Shown in pieces: positions 20,346 through 22,151 of a stretch of DNA of 22,151 nucleotides (positions are counted from its first letter, which is position 1; every line of letters starts with the position of its first letter). Origin of the DNA: a virus; the IMG/VR virus record IMGVR_UViG_3300036652_000884, positions 1 to 22,151 of that record; one strand, written 5' to 3'. The notes under the pieces were generated by a model. It was not told the origin of the DNA. It was given only the letters and a program-made list of their open reading frames with translations, and did not search any database. Made by a program: the position numbers and the translations under genes.

Positions 20346-21196
20346 TGGTGCGCCCCGCGATCCCCGGGGGCTCGAGCAACAAGGCCCCCGCCCCGGCCCC
20401 GCCACGCACGGTCAAGTACCGAAACGATCTCGGCCCAGGGGGCGCAGGCAATACGAACAGCACCGGGCATGCCACCGCAGCCGGTGCGGCAGCCTACGCA
20501 GCCGCGCATCGTCATGTCGCGGCTGCGGCGAAACCCGCGCCAGGGCTCCTCATCAACCCCCCGCTGCACCCGCTGTCTGAGAGCCCGTTCATGTTCGGCC
20601 GTGACGCGGTGGCGCTGCAGCGCGGCCTGATCCGCCGAGTCTCGGCTGTGGCCGGTAATGACGCCGCACAGCCGATGACCGCCAGCGACCGGTACCAGTT
20701 CCGCTTCCTCTACAACCCGGAGTCGCTTGAGTTCAGCAACAGCACGTTCACCGGGCTCGTGGACCCGCTATACGCCGGGTCTGCGGACTACCCGCACATG
20801 CGCTTCCCCGGCCAGGAGACCGTAACGTTCGCCCTGATGCTGGATCGGACGCAGGACGCGTACGCGCAGGGACTCACGACCTTGGGCACTCAGGTCGACA
20901 TCGACGCGCTGTACCGCGTCATCAACGGCAGCGAGGTCAACCCCGGCTATCTCTACCTGAGTGCGGTCGAGATCTTCTGGGGCCCGGCCTCGGCCAATGG
21001 CGGCTACACCCAGAACGGCCGGCCGTTGCCCCCCTTCCCCTGCTACATCACGAATCTGCAGATCAGCCACACGCAGTTCACCCCGCGCATGTGTCCGATC
21101 CGCACCATCGTCACGATCTCAGCCAACTCCTTGGTCGGCGCTACGTCGAAGGCAGACCCCGCACGGAGTTCGATATCACCCGCGGTGGGCTCATGA
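20345..21196 (+). CDS. Tail tube initiator / hub-adaptor-like protein (CIS-tube-like)
   Basis: The ATG overlaps the tape measure stop in TGATG. The first 75 of 283 residues are Ala/Pro/Gly-rich and probably disordered. The rest fits the tube-like fold of contractile injection system adaptors: RYQFRFLYNPESLEFSNSTF (about 116-135), a PGQETVTFALMLDRTQD strand pair (157-173), a DIDALYRVIN helix, LYLSAVEIFWGP (204-215), and a final YITNLQISHTQFTPRMCPIR (234-253). In systems such as Afp/PVC this domain and a LysM domain form one protein (Afp7-type); here the LysM follows as a separate overlapping gene. It likely connects the hub to the first tube ring. The assignment comes from the NPESLEFS, WGP and F-x-P-x-x-x-P-x-R pattern and gene order. 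Confidence 0.82.
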   Translation: MVRPAIPGGSSNKAPAPAPPRTVKYRNDLGPGGAGNTNSTGHATAAGAAAYAAAHRHVAAAAKPAPGLLINPPLHPLSESPFMFGRDAVALQRGLIRRVSAVAGNDAAQPMTASDRYQFRFLYNPESLEFSNSTFTGLVDPLYAGSADYPHMRFPGQETVTFALMLDRTQDAYAQGLTTLGTQVDIDALYRVINGSEVNPGYLYLSAVEIFWGPASANGGYTQNGRPLPPFPCYITNLQISHTQFTPRMCPIRTIVTISANSLVGATSKADPARSSISPAVGS

Positions 21197-21486
21197 CCAT
21201 CTACGCCGGGTCGCGGTACGAGGACGACCCCATCGACCGCATCATGACCCAGGACGGGGTGTACGAGCCGACCGTCTTCCACCAGCAGCCGCTATCCCCC
21301 CAGACGTTCAACTACAGCGTCTACTCGACGGGCTACAACGAGCGCCTCGACCTTCTAGCCGCGCGCTTTTACGGCGACCCCGAGCTCTCCTGGGTGATCG
21401 CGAACGCCAACCCCGAGGTCTTCTACCCGGACCAGATCCCGGTTGGGACGGTGCTGAGGATCCCCGATGGCTACGTCTACAGCTAG
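21193..21486 (+). CDS. LysM-domain baseplate protein
   Basis: The start is the ATG at 21193 in an ATGA overlap with the preceding gene; an in-frame ATG at 21091 is inside that gene and is rejected. The 97-residue protein ends in a LysM-like domain (about 44-95): YNERLDLLAARFYGDPELSW, then VIANANP, and a closing VGTVLRIPDGY. This YNxRLDxLAxxFYGDPxLWxxIAxAN pattern is the one found in baseplate LysM and gp53-like proteins of contractile tails, which join hub and wedge. It probably does not act as a free cell-wall binder. The hub gene begins within its last 20 nt. Confidence 0.88.
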   Translation: MTIYAGSRYEDDPIDRIMTQDGVYEPTVFHQQPLSPQTFNYSVYSTGYNERLDLLAARFYGDPELSWVIANANPEVFYPDQIPVGTVLRIPDGYVYS

Positions 21487-22151
21487 CGTCAGCTTCCCCG
21501 CAGCCGGTGTCTTCGAGGGAGTAGTCACCGGCCTGCGCGTGGTGCAGGAGGAGTACAAGCACGACATCGCCATCGTGACGGTGCCGATGGCCGCTCCCAG
21601 CCGTCGGCATTACCGCAGCGACACCCCGGTGACGATCACCTGGCGGCAGGGGCGCGACGCGGCCACGTTCACCGGGGTCGTGCACCACGTCGAGCCCAGC
21701 CCGGCCGCAAGCTCCAGCACAGTCGAAGTGTGGTGCCGGGGAGCCAGCGAGGTGTTCGACAACGGCCTGCAGCAGACATGGGTCAACCGAACAGTCCCGT
21801 CGGTGCTCAACGAGCTCGCGCGTGACTATCGCTTCGACGCCGACATCACCCCGCACGGCCAGGTGTTCGACGCGATGCACGCCGATGGCGGCCGGACCTG
21901 GGACTTCATGGTCGCGCGCGCCAAGACCATCGGGTACAGCCTCTACGCCAAGAACACTCGACTGCTGATGCACCCCCGTACGGCCATGGTCGACAAGTAC
22001 GCCAGCCAGGCCCCGGTGCTGCGGCGGGGCACCCAGTCCGACTCGGGCACTCTCTACGAGTTCGCGCCGGTCGACGGAGCCGCGCCTCCGGGCAAGGTGC
22101 GCGCCGCCACGACGCTGTACGGAACGAACTCGCGTACCGGGATGTCTTTCG
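21467..22151 (+). CDS. Baseplate hub protein (gp27/gpD-like), 3' end outside window
   Basis: The frame opens at ATG 21467, overlapping the LysM gene by 20 nt, and stays open to the right edge (228 residues seen). The protein begins with a barrel-like domain (ASVSFPAAGVFEGVVTGLRV, then IAIVTVPMAAPS and a TPVTITWRQGRDAATFTGVV strand pair), has a GASEVFDNGLQQTWVNRTVP segment, and a helical domain (SVLNELARDYRFDADI, then RTWDFMVARAKTIGYSLYAKN). This barrel plus DxGRTWDFMxxLAxxxGY-like order is that of gp27/gpD/VgrG-type hub proteins, which form a trimer at the base of the tube and carry the spike. The spike part would lie beyond the window or in the next gene. The early strands resemble other hub N-termini, supporting the start. 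Confidence 0.85.
   Translation, partial: MATSTASVSFPAAGVFEGVVTGLRVVQEEYKHDIAIVTVPMAAPSRRHYRSDTPVTITWRQGRDAATFTGVVHHVEPSPAASSSTVEVWCRGASEVFDNGLQQTWVNRTVPSVLNELARDYRFDADITPHGQVFDAMHADGGRTWDFMVARAKTIGYSLYAKNTRLLMHPRTAMVDKYASQAPVLRRGTQSDSGTLYEFAPVDGAAPPGKVRAATTLYGTNSRTGMSF

Overview
The window looks like part of the late structural region of a tailed phage with a contractile tail (a myovirus), or of a prophage of that type, from a GC-rich, probably actinobacterial, host. The evidence is the strongly GC-biased third codon positions, frequent GTG starts, genes packed on one strand with 1-8 nt stop/start overlaps, a sheath-tube-chaperone-tape measure gene order, and a small holin-like membrane protein of a kind I associate with actinobacteriophages. 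All 30 coding features are on the + strand. I see no tRNA, rRNA, CRISPR array, integrase, insertion sequence or attachment site. No gap between genes exceeds about 150 nt.

Head region (1-4802): the C-terminal part of a gene with a GNAT-like domain, a coiled-coil scaffolding protein, and a major capsid protein of the N4-gp56 type, followed by a very strong hairpin. Next come a zinc-rich endonuclease VII/HNH protein and a short protein that may have an ADP-ribosyltransferase fold; these look like inserted accessory genes. Two small probable head proteins follow.

Surface and neck region (4808-13861): two matching cassettes, each a beta-rich fibre-like protein translationally coupled to an alpha/beta-hydrolase with a full catalytic triad (5208-6766 and 11144-12576). 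Between them lie a 539-residue protein built from about 26 degenerate 18-residue repeats, two probable connector/neck proteins, three microproteins (two with Cys/His metal-site patterns) and a two-helix holin-like protein. After the second cassette come small neck or tail-completion proteins and a probable tail terminator.

Tail region (13923-22151): sheath, tube, a T4-baseplate-type tail assembly chaperone with a probable +1 programmed frameshift, a 1040-residue tape measure carrying two cell-wall hydrolase domains, a tube-initiator-like protein, a LysM protein and the start of the baseplate hub protein, which runs off the window.

Regulation: hairpins lie around the scaffold/capsid junction, after the capsid gene and over the stop codon of the gene ending at 4320. 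A two-block motif (CAGACA, then CACNCT plus GGTC 17-18 nt downstream) occurs in three separate intergenic gaps, with two weaker relatives; it is a candidate phage late promoter or operator. The points most worth following up are the paired fibre-esterase cassettes, the 18-residue repeat protein, the +1 frameshift site and this repeated intergenic motif.
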